Shown here piece after piece: positions 37,520 to 48,830 of a stretch of 64,000 nt of DNA (position 1 is the stretch's first letter; the number at the start of each line of letters is the position of its first letter). Origin of the DNA: Panicum virgatum. Its lineage: Eukaryota > Streptophyta > Magnoliopsida > Poales > Poaceae. The notes below the pieces were generated by a model. That model saw only the letters and a list, made by a program, of their open reading frames with translations. It had not been told where the DNA came from and made no database searches. A program made the position numbers and the translations under genes. The stretch lies in contig NC_053146.1 in the NCBI RefSeq assembly GCF_016808335.1, positions 40,296,470 to 40,360,469 on the forward strand, given 5' to 3'.

Positions 37520-37920
37520 TATCACCGGTTAAACCGACGTAGGGCAAAATGAACTCACCGGTGCAATCACAAAGAAGGTCTGCGGGCTAGCGTTTTACAC
37601 CGGATTAACCGACGTTGAAGAAAATGTATACGTCGGTGCATTGGCAGATGAAGACCGATGAAATTACATACACCGGTTGAACCGACGATGCATCGGTCAA
37701 TTGCATCGGTTCAGTTGTCCAGAGAGGTGGTTTTTGGAGGAACGTGAAGAAGTTACAATCACCGGTTAAACCGACGCTAATTTTACATACACCGGTTGAT
37801 TGCATTAGTTAAACCGGCGATACACCGGTTAATTGCTAACGGCTAGTTTTTCAAGTGGCAGTTTACATACACCGGTTGAACCGATGATGGCTTTTGGGGT
37901 ACGTCGGATTAACCGGCGTT
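37520..37920. repeat. ACCGGTTAAACCGACG motif cluster in the copia LTR U3
   Basis: Eight or more variants of ACCGGTTNAACCGACG, itself partly palindromic, lie upstream of the TATA box. Dense short motifs at this place are typical of transcription-factor sites in LTR enhancers; no factor is assigned. Confidence 0.75.
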
Positions 37921-37970
37921 AAACACATTTCTGGCAGCTTTTCTCCAACGGCTATATTTGCTTGTGCTGC

Positions 37971-37980
37971 CTATATATAC
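37971..37980 (+). promoter_or_regulatory. TATA box of the copia LTR
   Basis: CTATATATAC followed by CCCC, about 930 bp upstream of the gag ATG. Confidence 0.7.
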
Positions 37981-38799
37981 CCCCAAGGCCGGGTCATTTT
38001 GGAGTGCTGGAGTTCAAGGAAGTATACAAGAGCTAAAGATCATCTCCAACCACCATAGAGCTTCATTGTACATCATATAGGCTTAAGCACACTTGTGAGA
38101 GTGCTTAGTGCTTGTTTAGGCTTAGTTCTTGAGAGAACTAGCTTGAGAGAAAGCCTTGCTGCGGCAAGCACCTTGTGTACTCGTCGTGTGACCCTCCGAC
38201 TTGGTGTGGAGTGGCAACGACACTTTGTGCGGGGAAGGAGGCCCCTACTTGGTGTTAAAGCTCCAAGATAGTGAAGACGGTGCCGTGGTGACGCTTCGAG
38301 ATAGACGGTGGCGGTGACCTCGTCTTTGTGACTTGGCGTCACTTAGCCTTTGCTTGTCGGGAGCCTTGGAGGCGTGGCAAGACGGTGATCAAGCGAAGAG
38401 ACTCGGCATCACACTTGTTCTTTGTGAGCAAGTGGCCGTGGACGTAGGGAGGGACTTTGGTGTCCTAACCGAACCACGTTAAATCGTGTGTCTTGGTGTC
38501 TTCATGGGAGTTTGCATATTCTCTCCCTTACCGCTTTACTTACCGCATTACGTTTTCCGCATTTACTCTTTCTTGCTTACCTTTACTTTCCTAGTTAGTT
38601 TGATTAGGATTGGTTATAGGTTGCAAGTCTTTTTGGGTAAGTAGAGGGTAGCATAGATAAACCGTAGTCATAACTAGCATGTGTAGGACGTGTTAGGTTT
38701 ATCTTATGCAATTAGATTGAGCCCTAGGTTAAAAAGCGATTAGCGACCCTATTCACCCCCTCCCCCTCTAGGGTCGGACACCCCGGTGATCCTTACAAT

Positions 38800-38811
38800 T
38801 GGTATCAGAGC
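38800..38811 (+). other. Primer-binding site, initiator tRNA-Met type
   Basis: TGGTATCAGAGC two bases after the LTR end. This 12-mer is the standard initiator-tRNA-Met complement in plant copia elements. Confidence 0.95.
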
Positions 38812-38907
38812 TTGGTCTCACACCTCTTACGAGGATTAGCCAATTCTATTGGTAAACTTGTGAGAAAGCTCGTAGGAGAACCGTCGACTTAACCGTCGAG
38901 TGAGTAT

Positions 38908-39648
38908 ATGTCCGGGGAAGGGATGAGTACCGATAGGGCTCCGTTTTTCGATGGCACGGGTTTTCCACGTTGGAAAGTGCTTATGCAAGCACATCTTCAA
39001 GCCCGGGGGCTTGATGTTTGGCGTGTCACCGAAGAGGGCAACAAAAATGAGAATAAGGCCGAGAGACAATATGATGCCATTGCAAAATCAATTCTATTGT
39101 CTTCTCTATGTGATAGTGTGTTTAATCGTGTTTTTGCTAATGAAAATTCTCATAAGCTATGGAAGCAAATTGTCGAGAATCATGAGGGCACAAAGGATGT
39201 TGCAAATCAAAAATATCATATTCTCGGCGATGAGCTTAGTAGCTTTAAGCAACTTCCAAATGAAAATGCTCATAACATGTACTCACGATTAAATACTCTT
39301 GTCAATGAAATTAATGCCTTAGGTCTCAATCAAGTTGAAGATGTGGAAATCAACCGCAAGATTCTCCGAAGCCTTCGCAAGCCCGACTACAACATCATCA
39401 ACACGCTCTTGCAAAAGGAAGATTTGGTCAAGCTCACACCAAATCAAGTCATTAATCAAATCATCGCCCATGAGTATAGTATGAGAATGACAAAGAATAA
39501 AGAGCAAGAGTCCACCTCTTCTTCAAGCAAAAAGAGTCTCGCTACCAATCACTCATACAAGCATCAACCAAGGCGACAAGACTCATCAAGCTCAAGTGAA
39601 AGTGAACAAGAAGAAGATTTCGTGAATCTCCTCCAAGGAGATTGTTGA
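38908..39648 (+). CDS. Ty1/copia gag (UBN2-type), C-terminally truncated
   Basis: 246-residue open frame from MSGEGMSTDRAPFFDGTGFP with WKVLMQAHLQARGLDVW, LWKQIVENHEGTKDV, FKQLPNENAHNMYSRLNTLV and RKILRSLRKPDYN, the usual order in copia gag proteins (DUF4219/UBN2). It is open to a Ser-rich acidic tail (SSSSSESEQEEDFVNLLQG). The zinc knuckle and everything after it are missing; the last codons run into the LTR-like block at 39643. Gag would build the particle. The start is chosen as the first ATG after the PBS. Confidence 0.85.
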   Translation: MSGEGMSTDRAPFFDGTGFPRWKVLMQAHLQARGLDVWRVTEEGNKNENKAERQYDAIAKSILLSSLCDSVFNRVFANENSHKLWKQIVENHEGTKDVANQKYHILGDELSSFKQLPNENAHNMYSRLNTLVNEINALGLNQVEDVEINRKILRSLRKPDYNIINTLLQKEDLVKLTPNQVINQIIAHEYSMRMTKNKEQESTSSSSKKSLATNHSYKHQPRRQDSSSSSESEQEEDFVNLLQGDC

Positions 39649-40093
39649 GGAGCCCCGATCTCGGTTGTGAGAGGTCTTGTGCTCATCTCACCGGAGTGGT
39701 GAAGAGCAACCCTAGTGGAATCCAGGTGTGGAGCGGTTCTTTGATCCAAGCCGGCTCAAGATCAAGAGGTTCTTGATAGAGGAGCGTTGATTCTTGGAAT
39801 CCATCTCAACGTGGATTAGGGTTGACCGGCAAGTAATCGACACCACGGGATAAAATATTGTGTCAAGCTCGGTTATTTCTTTTGCTAATTTCAATTCTTG
39901 TATTTAACTTTGAGCTATTTACTTTACTAGAGCTTGAATTGTATCTTGTCACCCTAAGTTGCACACCCAAACTAGAGATAGTAGTGGCATGACATAGGGT
40001 TTCTTTTGTTACTAATTAAATTTCTCTAGTGTTGGTGCTTTTAGTTTTAAACCGTCTATTCACTCCCCTCTAGTCGGTGTTCTTGATCCTACA
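39643..40093 (+). mobile_element. Probable solo LTR or LTR fragment of another copia family
   Basis: Starts TGTTGAGGAGCC and ends TTCTTGATCCTACA, with TG...CA limits and a typical LTR 3' end (CCCCTCTAGTCGG). No gene inside. Flanks GAGAT and GGGAG do not match, so a clean target duplication is not shown; the left limit is uncertain. Confidence 0.5.
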
Positions 40094-40440
40094 GGGAGGC
40101 GGGCTCCATTTTCTCCACAATATGATCCGCTCAGACATTCATACGACAAACTCCTTTAGCTTCACTCGCTCACTCTCTTGATATTGGCACTCGCCTCAAT
40201 CACTAGAAGAGACTTGGGAGCTTCCTTCCCTCTCTCACCTCGCTTGTACCCCCCTACTACAGGCACTTTGGTGCAAGATTATACAGTGCACTCGCACACC
40301 CTTCTTGGACGTACGGCCCCGTGGCCGGAACCAGAATAAATTCGTGCATTACTGTGTTGTCTCTTGCATCAACCATCTAGGGTTAGGGACCACGCAGCAT
40401 CATCACTAGTTGGTTCCGGGCCGCCGGGTCCGGACACCGA
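40094..40440 (+). mobile_element. 3' part of an unassigned LTR
   Basis: No gene. It carries a transcribed-leader-like segment, an AATAAAT signal near 40335 and ends GGTCCGGACACCGACA, a style of ending known from grass gypsy LTRs. It is fused directly to the 3' part of a Tat-like element, so its 5' part is lost. Confidence 0.4.
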
Positions 40441-40847
40441 CAATTACTGTGCTCGCCATTTGCTGGGAAGGGGAGAAGGAGACTGGGGTTTTTGGCTAAA
40501 GGAAGAAGAAGGAAACAGAGAAAGCTATGGCTGTTGAAGAAACTACTGTACCGATGGGGGCTATTTATAGCCCAAAGTGGGGAAGATGAATCGACCGTGG
40601 TGTACTGGTACGGCTATTACCCCTGGGTTTAATTAGGAGGAGCGTGTGGGTAAAAAGACGGAAGATGAATATGCGGATTCCAATTGTGTGGACGAGAAGG
40701 TGAAAAGTGAAGGGCAAAGAAGAGATTTTGGTTCACCGCCCGAACGGGAAGCGAGACAGCAGTGCTGAGAAGGCTGTTCGGCAGCGTAATCATGACAGGG
40801 TTTAATTTCAAAGTAAAAGGACATTTTACTCTGAAATTGGGGGCATG
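40441..40847 (-). pseudogene. 3' internal end of a second Tat-like element with antisense promoter and start codon
   Basis: On the minus strand CTATAAATAG (40561-40570) lies about 100 bp before an ATG (40457-40459) that opens MASTV before the junction at about 40441 cuts it. This mirrors the acidic antisense ORF of the complete Tat element. On the plus strand it runs into a polypurine tract (AAATTGGGGGCATG) before the LTR at 40848. Everything further inside the element is missing. Confidence 0.6.
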
Positions 40848-41869
40848 TATTAACACCAGATTTTAACACGTGTCAAGGTTGAGTGTTGCAAAGGGGAAAA
40901 TGTTCTACTTGGGCTGGAGCGGTGGATTTGGCAGGGTGATCGTACATCGCTGATGGAAATCCTGTTGACAGAAGGAAGGCAGAGTTGATCGGATATTTTG
41001 GCTTCGGTTTGGCAGGGAATATTCTATTTAGAGTAGATTTTGTTTTTTAAGTTAGAATCATGTTTGTCATATTTGGCTAGGATTGTGTTAGCGTGGGGTA
41101 TAAATATGTGCCCCCGGTCATTGTAGAAGATTGATACACATCCACCAAACAAAAATTTACTCTTCTTGCAATTTACTTTTTCGCCGGCGGCTTCGCCATC
41201 TTTTATTTTTTGCGAATTCTTTCAAGCTGATCAAGGTCGCCTCACATTCGAGCGACTTGGTTTGCTGGTAAGTTTTCGTTTACCGAGTAAATTTGAGTTT
41301 GACCTTCCGGGCGTATCGCTGTGGCTTCATTCAGATCTGTTTAAAAGTTATGAAGTTTATCTAAGCTTTGATCTCGAGCGCATCGCTATTTTCTCGTTTA
41401 TATCTATTCACAATTTATCCGGCTTAGCAATCTGTTTAATCGGCTATTAGTTCTTTCGTTGTAACGTTAAATCTTGAAAAGCTGATTAGATCGGTTGTAA
41501 GCTTAGCTTTGCTCATATCCATACATTCGTGGGTTTGTGCATTGTTTTCTGGCACGTGTTGGCTTTAGATCTAGCCGTCCAGTTGCATACCGGTATCGGC
41601 AGGTTGCTGCCGATTCCCTGTAGATCGCTTTTAATACACACTTATTCTATTCGATCTGTTGTCCTTTTCTGTATCGGCAGAGCCTTGCCGATACGCTGCG
41701 TGAGAGTCATTCGAAAATCCAGCCGATACACTCTCGTATTTGATAGTTTGCTGTTTCCTTGTCAATTTACAGGTCAAATTGACTGACACGCTTTGGTTTG
41801 AATCAAGTGCAGTCCAAACTTGGCGTATGGGGCTCTCGGGTTTTGGTGTGTGATCGTTTCGCGTCAACA
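40848..41869 (+). mobile_element. 3' LTR of a second Tat-like element
   Basis: About 1022 bp, starting TATTAACACCAG (probably TGTTAACACC originally) after the polypurine tract and ending GCGTCAACA. A TATA box (TATAAATA, 41099-41106) is followed by CCCCCGGTCATTGTAG. Its partner LTR is not in the window. Confidence 0.65.
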
Positions 41870-43764
41870 CACTAGTCTTGTAAATATATGTATAATTTCT
41901 TTCCATGGTATTCTTATTATATTGTTCCCACCCTTATTGATCTTCTAATATTTTTTTATCTTGCTCTTTCTTTAATATTTTGTTTTATTTCTCTCTTATC
42001 TACTATTTGTTCGCAGTGCCAAATTATTTGTTCACAGTGTAGATTAAATTGTTCTAACATGTTAACTCATTTTACCTGATATTCATTTTCCATTATTTAG
42101 TTTATACAATCAAATATTTGTGATGTTTAATATTTTGTTCATTGTACATTATTATTTGTCCGTTGTGTTTAATTTTTTATTCTTAAAATTAATTATTTGT
42201 TCGTGTTGTTTAAATATTTGTTCCCAGTATCCAGACTTAATTATTTTGTATTAAAGAAAATGTTTTTAAAAAAATATCGTGCAAACATAGTCAAGTGTGG
42301 TCTTATTTTGAAGATCTTGTTGTAAGAATTACAATGGTGCGATCGGAATTTAATTTAGATGTACAGTTGAAGATTTATAGATTTTTTAAACTTGACCCAT
42401 TGCACATGGGTGATGTCATCAATTTTATCCCCATTTGGATGCGTGAATATGTTCTTGCAATATCAGATTGTACTTCTCCAATCAAATTTGTGCATTTGAT
42501 TATTAAATAGGTCTGAGATATAACCCAAAATTCTATTTTTATTGGTGGGAAAAATTAATTACTCCTACTTCGGGTGATGGTTGGTGTAACTATCACCAAC
42601 GATAAATAACGGCACCCCCCGGCGAGGGCGCAGCTAGAGCGGTGCGGGCATACCATTCGCACGAAGTCACACCGTCACGCGTGGTGTGGGAGCAGCGGAG
42701 CAGCATGTGCGCAAGAGCTCAAGGCCGGCATCCTCAAGCCCCACGGCAGCAGCAGGGTGCCACTGAATCGAACTTCCCCCCAACAAATTGAAGGCTGTTC
42801 CCGTTTTTAATATTGATTGAACTTCTGACACACACAAGTCGAGCTCGTTGGCTTCCAAATCGAACCTACCACCAGCCAATTTGAGGTCAGCAAATCATCC
42901 ACCAGCCTCTTTCACGCAATTTTTCAGAAAACCCATCCACCTTTTATGAAATAAAAAATGTGTTTTGACAGTTTGTAAAATACAAAGAAAAATATAGAAA
43001 AAGATGAATTAGGTTTTGTTTGCTTCGTTAGGATAAAAGTATTAAATCTGGACCGATTGTGATCAATCAAGAGCAAAGAATGATATGCTAGTAAATATAT
43101 TTAGTCAAATAATATGTTTAAGACTTTTTTCTTTCCACATGTCGGAGCCCGAGAAAATTCAACCACCGCGAACAATATAGTACACAAACAACTAAAACAT
43201 TCAGCTCTTGTAACGATAAAATTGAGATATATATTATACCTCGCTTTTTAATAAATGTTGCACACTACATTGCCTACTAAATACATATTCCTAACCTTCA
43301 GATTATCATAAATTTTATCATAAATATATTGAACATTTAACAATACAACAACAAATGAAAAGAAGGGTTACTTTTGCCTGGCAACGCCGCGCATTGTTCT
43401 CATGGGTATGCTTGCTGGTTGGATGAGAAGAGAGAAAATCGGAGACAGATCCATCCCTAGGCATTTAGGTTTAGGTTTAGTAAGTCCAATCGGAATTCCA
43501 ATCGATGCTATATGCTCACGCGTCGCGACTACGAGGCCCGGAATTCTGGTGATCGCATTGTCTGATTCTCGGGCTTCCTTCCTCTTCCTCGCGCCGGGCG
43601 ACGCCACGACTGGTGAGCGCCGAGGCAGGGAGGCTGACGGCTGACGGCAGGCGACACGCAGACGCAAGTACACAACAGTTTGGCCAACTGGCGGTGGGCA
43701 GCCAGCTGCTCGACGGCGACAGGAAGCAGCCAAGCAGGACCAGGAATCCTGAGTCCAGGATTTA
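41870..43764. other. AT-rich spacer without a recognised gene
   Basis: Plain AT-rich sequence. A 71-codon open frame at 42295-42510 and a 121-codon minus frame at 43368-43733 resemble nothing I know; the latter sits in a locally GC-rich patch (43380-43740) that could be a relic of a gene. No splice or promoter pattern convinced me. Confidence 0.5.
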
Positions 43765-43825
43765 GGGCATATTTAGTTCCCAAAAATTTCTTATAGTACC
43801 CATCATATTAAATTTTCAGACATAT
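43765..43825. mobile_element. Tourist-like MITE, left part (split by CACTA)
   Basis: Begins GGGCATATTTAGTTCCC after TTA (43762-43764). Its other part is 56170-56337, which ends AACTAAACAAGGCC followed by TTA (56338-56340). Joined length would be 229 bp. The imperfect 14-bp terminal inverted repeat and the TTA duplication fit the PIF/Harbinger-Tourist group. Confidence 0.8.
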
Positions 43826-43855
43826 CACTGTTGGAGTATGGTACATTGTTACCAG

Positions 43856-44133
43856 CACGTTAGTGCCGGTCAAATTGGAGCCGGCACTAACGTGCATGAG
43901 CCGTACAAAGCGGGTACGTTAGTGCCGGCTAGAAACTCCAGCCGGCACTAACGTGCCATTCCCCAACGGTCAGCCCGTCTGCCACAACGGTCAAAAGACA
44001 CGTTAGTGCCGGCTGGGGATTCTAGCCGGCACTAACTTGGTCAATTGCATGTTAGTGCCGGCTGGTAGATCTAGCCGGCACTAAACGTCCACACTTAGTG
44101 CCGGCTAAATCCACTAGCCGGCACTAACTTGCC
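43856..44133. repeat. Left subterminal repeats of the CACTA element
   Basis: Five hairpin-like pairs of GTTAGTGCCGGC and GCCGGCACTAAC, each about 40 bp with a 10-15 bp loop. In En/Spm elements such subterminal repeats bind the element's DNA-binding protein and are needed for excision. Confidence 0.9.
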
Positions 44134-44839
44134 CCGTATAAGCCAGGCACTCCTTCTTCCCCAGCCCGACCATTTCATTTGGCCGAGCTCCTCCTCTCTC
44201 TCATGCCATGTTAGAGGGGAGGTACTGCCCATTTCCCCCCAAATTTGTGAGGATTTCACCCATCCAAGTGCACCAAAGGTTAGTAGCTTCTTCTACTCTT
44301 CTTTCACGGTGTTTATTATTTGTTTCATGCTTTCTAAATAAAGAAAATAGTGATTTTAAGGTTGAGAAAAAATGAGCATAATTATCCAATTTATTCATTA
44401 ATTTGAGTAAAATAGAATCAATTTGTTACTTTTTAGAGAAGGTTTTCTAGATAGTTTGACTATGACACATTTAGAGTAATTTTTTTGAATTATTTCACGG
44501 GGACATGTGTATATGTTATTATGCAAAATTTTAAGGATTTTAAGGATGAGGAAAAATGAGCATGATTTATTAATTTGTTCATTAATTTGAGCAAGGTAGA
44601 ATTGATTTGTTGCTTTTTATAGAATGATTACTATATAGTTTGACTATCACACATTTAGAATGAGTTTTTTTGAATTATTTCATGGTTACATGTGTATATG
44701 TTATTGTGCCAATTTATTTTGCTATTTAGTTTAAATTTACTAGATAGGTGGTCTATGACACATTTACATTTTTTTTGAATTACTTCATAGTAACCTGTTT
44801 TTAGGGATAATGAGCATGATTTTTTTTTAATTTGTACAG

Positions 44840-47800
44840 ATGGACCGGCAATGGATGCACGGAAGCCGGAGCACCTCGGCGTGGATTTAGGGTTTAGATT
44901 CTTTTCTCAAAGCGGCAATGGCAAATAGGTCGCCAAAGGGTTTAATGTGTTGTCCATGCAGTGTTTGCGAAAATAAAAAGAAATTCCGAAAAAGAGATAC
45001 TCTATGGAATCACCTGGCCTTGAATGGTTTCATGAGTAACTATACCCTTTGGACTAAGCACGGCGAAGTTGGAGTTATGATGGAAGATAATGAAGAAGAT
45101 GACGATGGTGATAACAATCTTCCAGATTGGGCATGTGTTCATGAAGCAGGTGGCTTTCAAGATGAACCAATGGACGAGGGTGAAGCAAATGTTGCACAAG
45201 AGGATCCACCTGACGAGCTAAGTCAGGCGTTGCTTGATGCACAGAAAGACAGTGAGACTGTGAAGGAGGCATTAAAGTTCGAGAAGATGTTGGAGGATCA
45301 CAAAAGGCCGTTGTTCCCTAATTGCAAACCGGAGCAAAAGAAGTTGGGTACCACGCTGGAGATGCTGAAATGGAAGGCAACTAATGGTGTAACCGATAAG
45401 GGATTTGGTGATCTATTAAAGATTGTAAAGAACATACTTCCTGAGGGTAATGAACTGCCGTCAACAACATACGAAGCTAAAAAGATGGTTTGCCCTCTTG
45501 GATTGGACGTGCAGAAGATTCACGCATGTCCTAACGACTGCATCCTGTATCGCGGCGAATACGAGAACTTGGAAGCTTGTCCTGTTTGCAGCGCATTGCG
45601 GTATAAGATCAGGCGAGATGATCCAGGTGATGTTGATGGGCAGCCGGTAAAGAAGAGAGTTCCCGCAAAATTGGTGTGGTACTTCCCTATAATACCACAT
45701 CTGAAGCGCTTTTTCAAAAACAAGGATAACGCCAAGTTGATGCGGTGGCACAAAGAAGACCGTAAGGAGGATCACATGATCAGACACCCAGCAGATGGGT
45801 CCCAGTGGAGAAACCTTAACCGAGAGTATCCTCAATTTGACAACGACCCAAGGAATATAAGATTTGCTCTAAGTGCGGATGGAATGAATCCGTATGGTGA
45901 GTTTGGCAGCGCTCATAGTACATGGCCCGTAACCCTATGTATGTTCAACCTTCCTCCTTGGTTGTGCCTGAAGCGTAAGTTCATCATGATGCCGGTGCTT
46001 ATAGAAGGGCCAAAAGAACCTGGCAACGACATTGATGTGTTCCTGCAACCCTTGATGGATGATCTCTTACTACTCTGGAAAGAAGAAGGTGTACGTGTGT
46101 GGGATGAGTATAAACAGGAGTCTTTCAACCTCCGAGCTTTGCTTTTTGTATGCATCAATGATTGGCCTGCACTTGCAAAACTTTCGGGACAGTCGAACAT
46201 GGGATACATGGCCTGCACCCACTGTTATGATGAGACCGATAGCATTTATTTGAAACACTGTAAGAAGTGCGTATACATGGGCCATCGTCGATTTCTTCCT
46301 ACCGATCACCCCCTAAGAACCGAAGGGAAGCATTTCAAAGGAGAGCCTGAAACTCGTCCTAAGCCTCTATTCCGTAATGGAAAGCGTGTGTTCTCGATGA
46401 TCAAGGATGTGAAGGTAGTATTTGGAAAGGGTCCCGGTAGCCAACCTGTTCCCAAGGATGACCAGGGACATGTTCCAATGTGGAAGAAGAAGTCTATATT
46501 GTGGAACCTACCTTATTGGCAAGTCTTACAGGTTCGCAACGCAATTGATGTGATGCATCTGTCGAAGAATCTTTGCGTGAACCTACTAGGCTTTCTGGGA
46601 GTGTTTGGTAAGTCAAAAGACACATTGGAAGCAAGGCGCGACATGCAGCAGCTAGCAGGACGACAAGGCTTGCAACCCGAGAAGAGAGACAAAGGATGCC
46701 ACTATTTAAAACCTGCCAGCTATAATCTGAGCAAAGAGGAGAAGGAAAGTATGTTCGATTGCTTGAATAGTATCAAGGTCCCGTCTGGGTACTCCTCAAA
46801 TATACAGGGCATAATAAATGTGAAAGAGAAGAAAATCCAAAACTTGAAGTCCCATAACTGCCACGTCCTGATGACACAATTACTTCCGGTTATACTGAGG
46901 GGTGTTCTACCGGAAAATGTGAGATTGGCAGTTGTAAAACTTTGTGCGTTCATGAATGAAATTTCGCAAAAAGCAATTAATCCAAATAATCTAATAAAGC
47001 TGCAGAAAGACATTGTCGAATGTCTTGTCAGCTTCGAGATGGTCTTCCCACCTTCCTTCTTCAATATTATGACACACCTTCTAGTTCATATTGTGACAGA
47101 AATAACTATCCTGGGTCCTGTTTTTCTACACAATATGTTCCCTTTCGAGAGGTTCATGGTCGTATTGAAGAAGTACGTGCGCAAACGTTCTCGCCCAGAA
47201 GGATGCATTGCTAAGGGCTATGGAACAGAGGAGGTCATTGAGTTTTGCGTTGACTATCTTCCTGATCTCAATCTGATTGGGCTCCCCTTGTCACACCATG
47301 AGGGGCGACTAAAGGGAAAAGGCACACTAGGAAAGAAATGTAATATGAACATCTCTTGTAGTGAATTCAGCCAAGCAAACTTCACGGTTCTTCAGAATTC
47401 ATCCAAGGTGGCTCCCTATATTGATGAGCACATGAATATTATACGGTCTGAAAATCCACAGAAGAATTTTGCTTGGATTACACGCCAACATATAAAAACT
47501 TTTGACGGCTGGTTCAGACGAAAATTATTGGGCAACAACACAGTTGATCAAGAACTTCAATGGCTGGCCAGGGGACCATCAATAACCGTACAGCAATACC
47601 AAGGGTACGAAATCAATGGGTATACATTTTACACGAGAGCTCAAGATAAAAAAAGCACCAACCAAAACAGTGGTGTCCGTATGTGTATAGTAAACAGTAA
47701 TGGAGAAAAGAACAACTACTATGGTGTCATAGAGGAGATATGGGAACTTGAATATGGACCCATAGTTGTCCCTCTGTTTCGTTACGAATGGGTGGCTGGA

Positions 47801-48214
47801 GGAGGCGTAACAAAGGACCGGTATGGGATGACCATAGTCGATTTCAAAAAGATTGGATATAAAGATGAGCCATTCGTTCTAGCCAAGGATGTGACACAAG
47901 TGTTCTATGTGAAGGACATGTCGAGCAAACCGAAGAAAAAGTCGGATAAGACGTCTCAAGCAGACAAAGCTGGAAATGAGCCGAAACGGCACATAGTTCT
48001 TCCAGGTAAAAGAAAAGTTGTTGGAGTCGAGAATATTTCGGACAATTCGGAAGATTATGACCAGATTGATGACCTTCCTCCATTCTCAGTTGACGTTGAC
48101 CCCAGCATCCTCTTATCCAAAGAGGACATGCCTTACTTACGCCGTGATCATGTCCAAGGCACTTTCATCAAAAGAAAGATTATCAATGTTCCAGTAGACA
48201 ATGATGATGAGTAG
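44840..48214 (+). pseudogene. CACTA TNP2-type transposase with one early nonsense codon
   Basis: The exon starts after an acceptor (GTACAG) with MDRQWMHGSRSTSAWI, then TAG at 44888-44890, then GLDSFLKAAMANRSPKG in the same frame. From the next ATG (44918) 1098 codons are open. Domains from that Met: Cys/His-rich transposase-associated domain (residues 10-50, CCPCSVCENKKKFRKRDTLW), TNP2 transposase core (about 200-470; LSADGMNPYGEFGSAHSTWP with Asp321, then INDWPALAKLSGQ), DUF4218 (about 650-790, HNMFPFERFMVVLKKYV) and DUF4216 (about 885-1005, YYGVIEEIWELEYG). Enzyme would cut element ends in the nucleus. Length is normal for the family. The single TAG in an otherwise clean gene suggests recent loss; starting at 44918 would still give most of the protein. 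Confidence 0.92.
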
Positions 48215-48790
48215 TACTTTTATATAAATTATATATTGTATTTTCTCATTAAGTGATGTAATGTAACGCACCACGTCGTATTTGTCTCAATTCTCGATAC
48301 TATTCGTCCAATTAGGACACAATATCATCTTCAGATAATATTATATTTTTGCATGGTATAAATATTATTTACTTTCGCTAATTTTGCATTACTAGGAGTG
48401 TTGAAACATTAAATTACAAACAAATAATCAAGTAATTTGCGAATTGATTACATCATTGTATAGGCTATTACTGAAAAGACTTTTGAATATTTTTGCATGG
48501 ATCAATCTGAATTTTTTTTGATTTATTACGAATAATAGAAGCATACTAACATATAAACCCTATAAACTACACATAATTGATAATAGTAGCATATTTGTTA
48601 ATTTACTTCAATTGCTATTATTATTGTGTAGATATAATTACTATAATTATTGTGTAGCTAAAAAAATTAAGATATAAATTTTTGTTGTATTATTTTAATT
48701 ATTAAGCCTATTATAAATAAATTTATGAATATTAAAAATTTATTGTAAATGGGAACTGGCATGCCGAATTTATAATTCCCGCCAGATGGG
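48215..48790. other. AT-rich 3' flank of the TNP2 gene
   Basis: No gene seen. A poly(A) signal is not obvious because the whole stretch is AT-rich. Confidence 0.5.
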
Positions 48791-48830
48791 ACACGTTAGT
48801 GCCGGCTGGTAATACCAGCCGGCACTAACC
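48791..48830. repeat. Internal copy of the CACTA subterminal hairpin
   Basis: CACGTTAGTGCCGGCT and its inverse around a short loop, identical in type to the terminal arrays but located between the two genes, 5 kb from the left end and 7 kb from the right. Confidence 0.9.

Noticed and set aside
39643..40093. Clean solo LTR with target duplication
   Set aside because: Flanking five-base words do not match, so I keep only a probable LTR fragment.
42295..42510. 71-codon plus-strand ORF
   Set aside because: No similarity recognised; no support from promoter, splice sites or neighbours.
43368..43733. 121-residue minus-strand ORF in a GC-rich patch
   Set aside because: No family recognised and no exon signals; the plus strand is open too.
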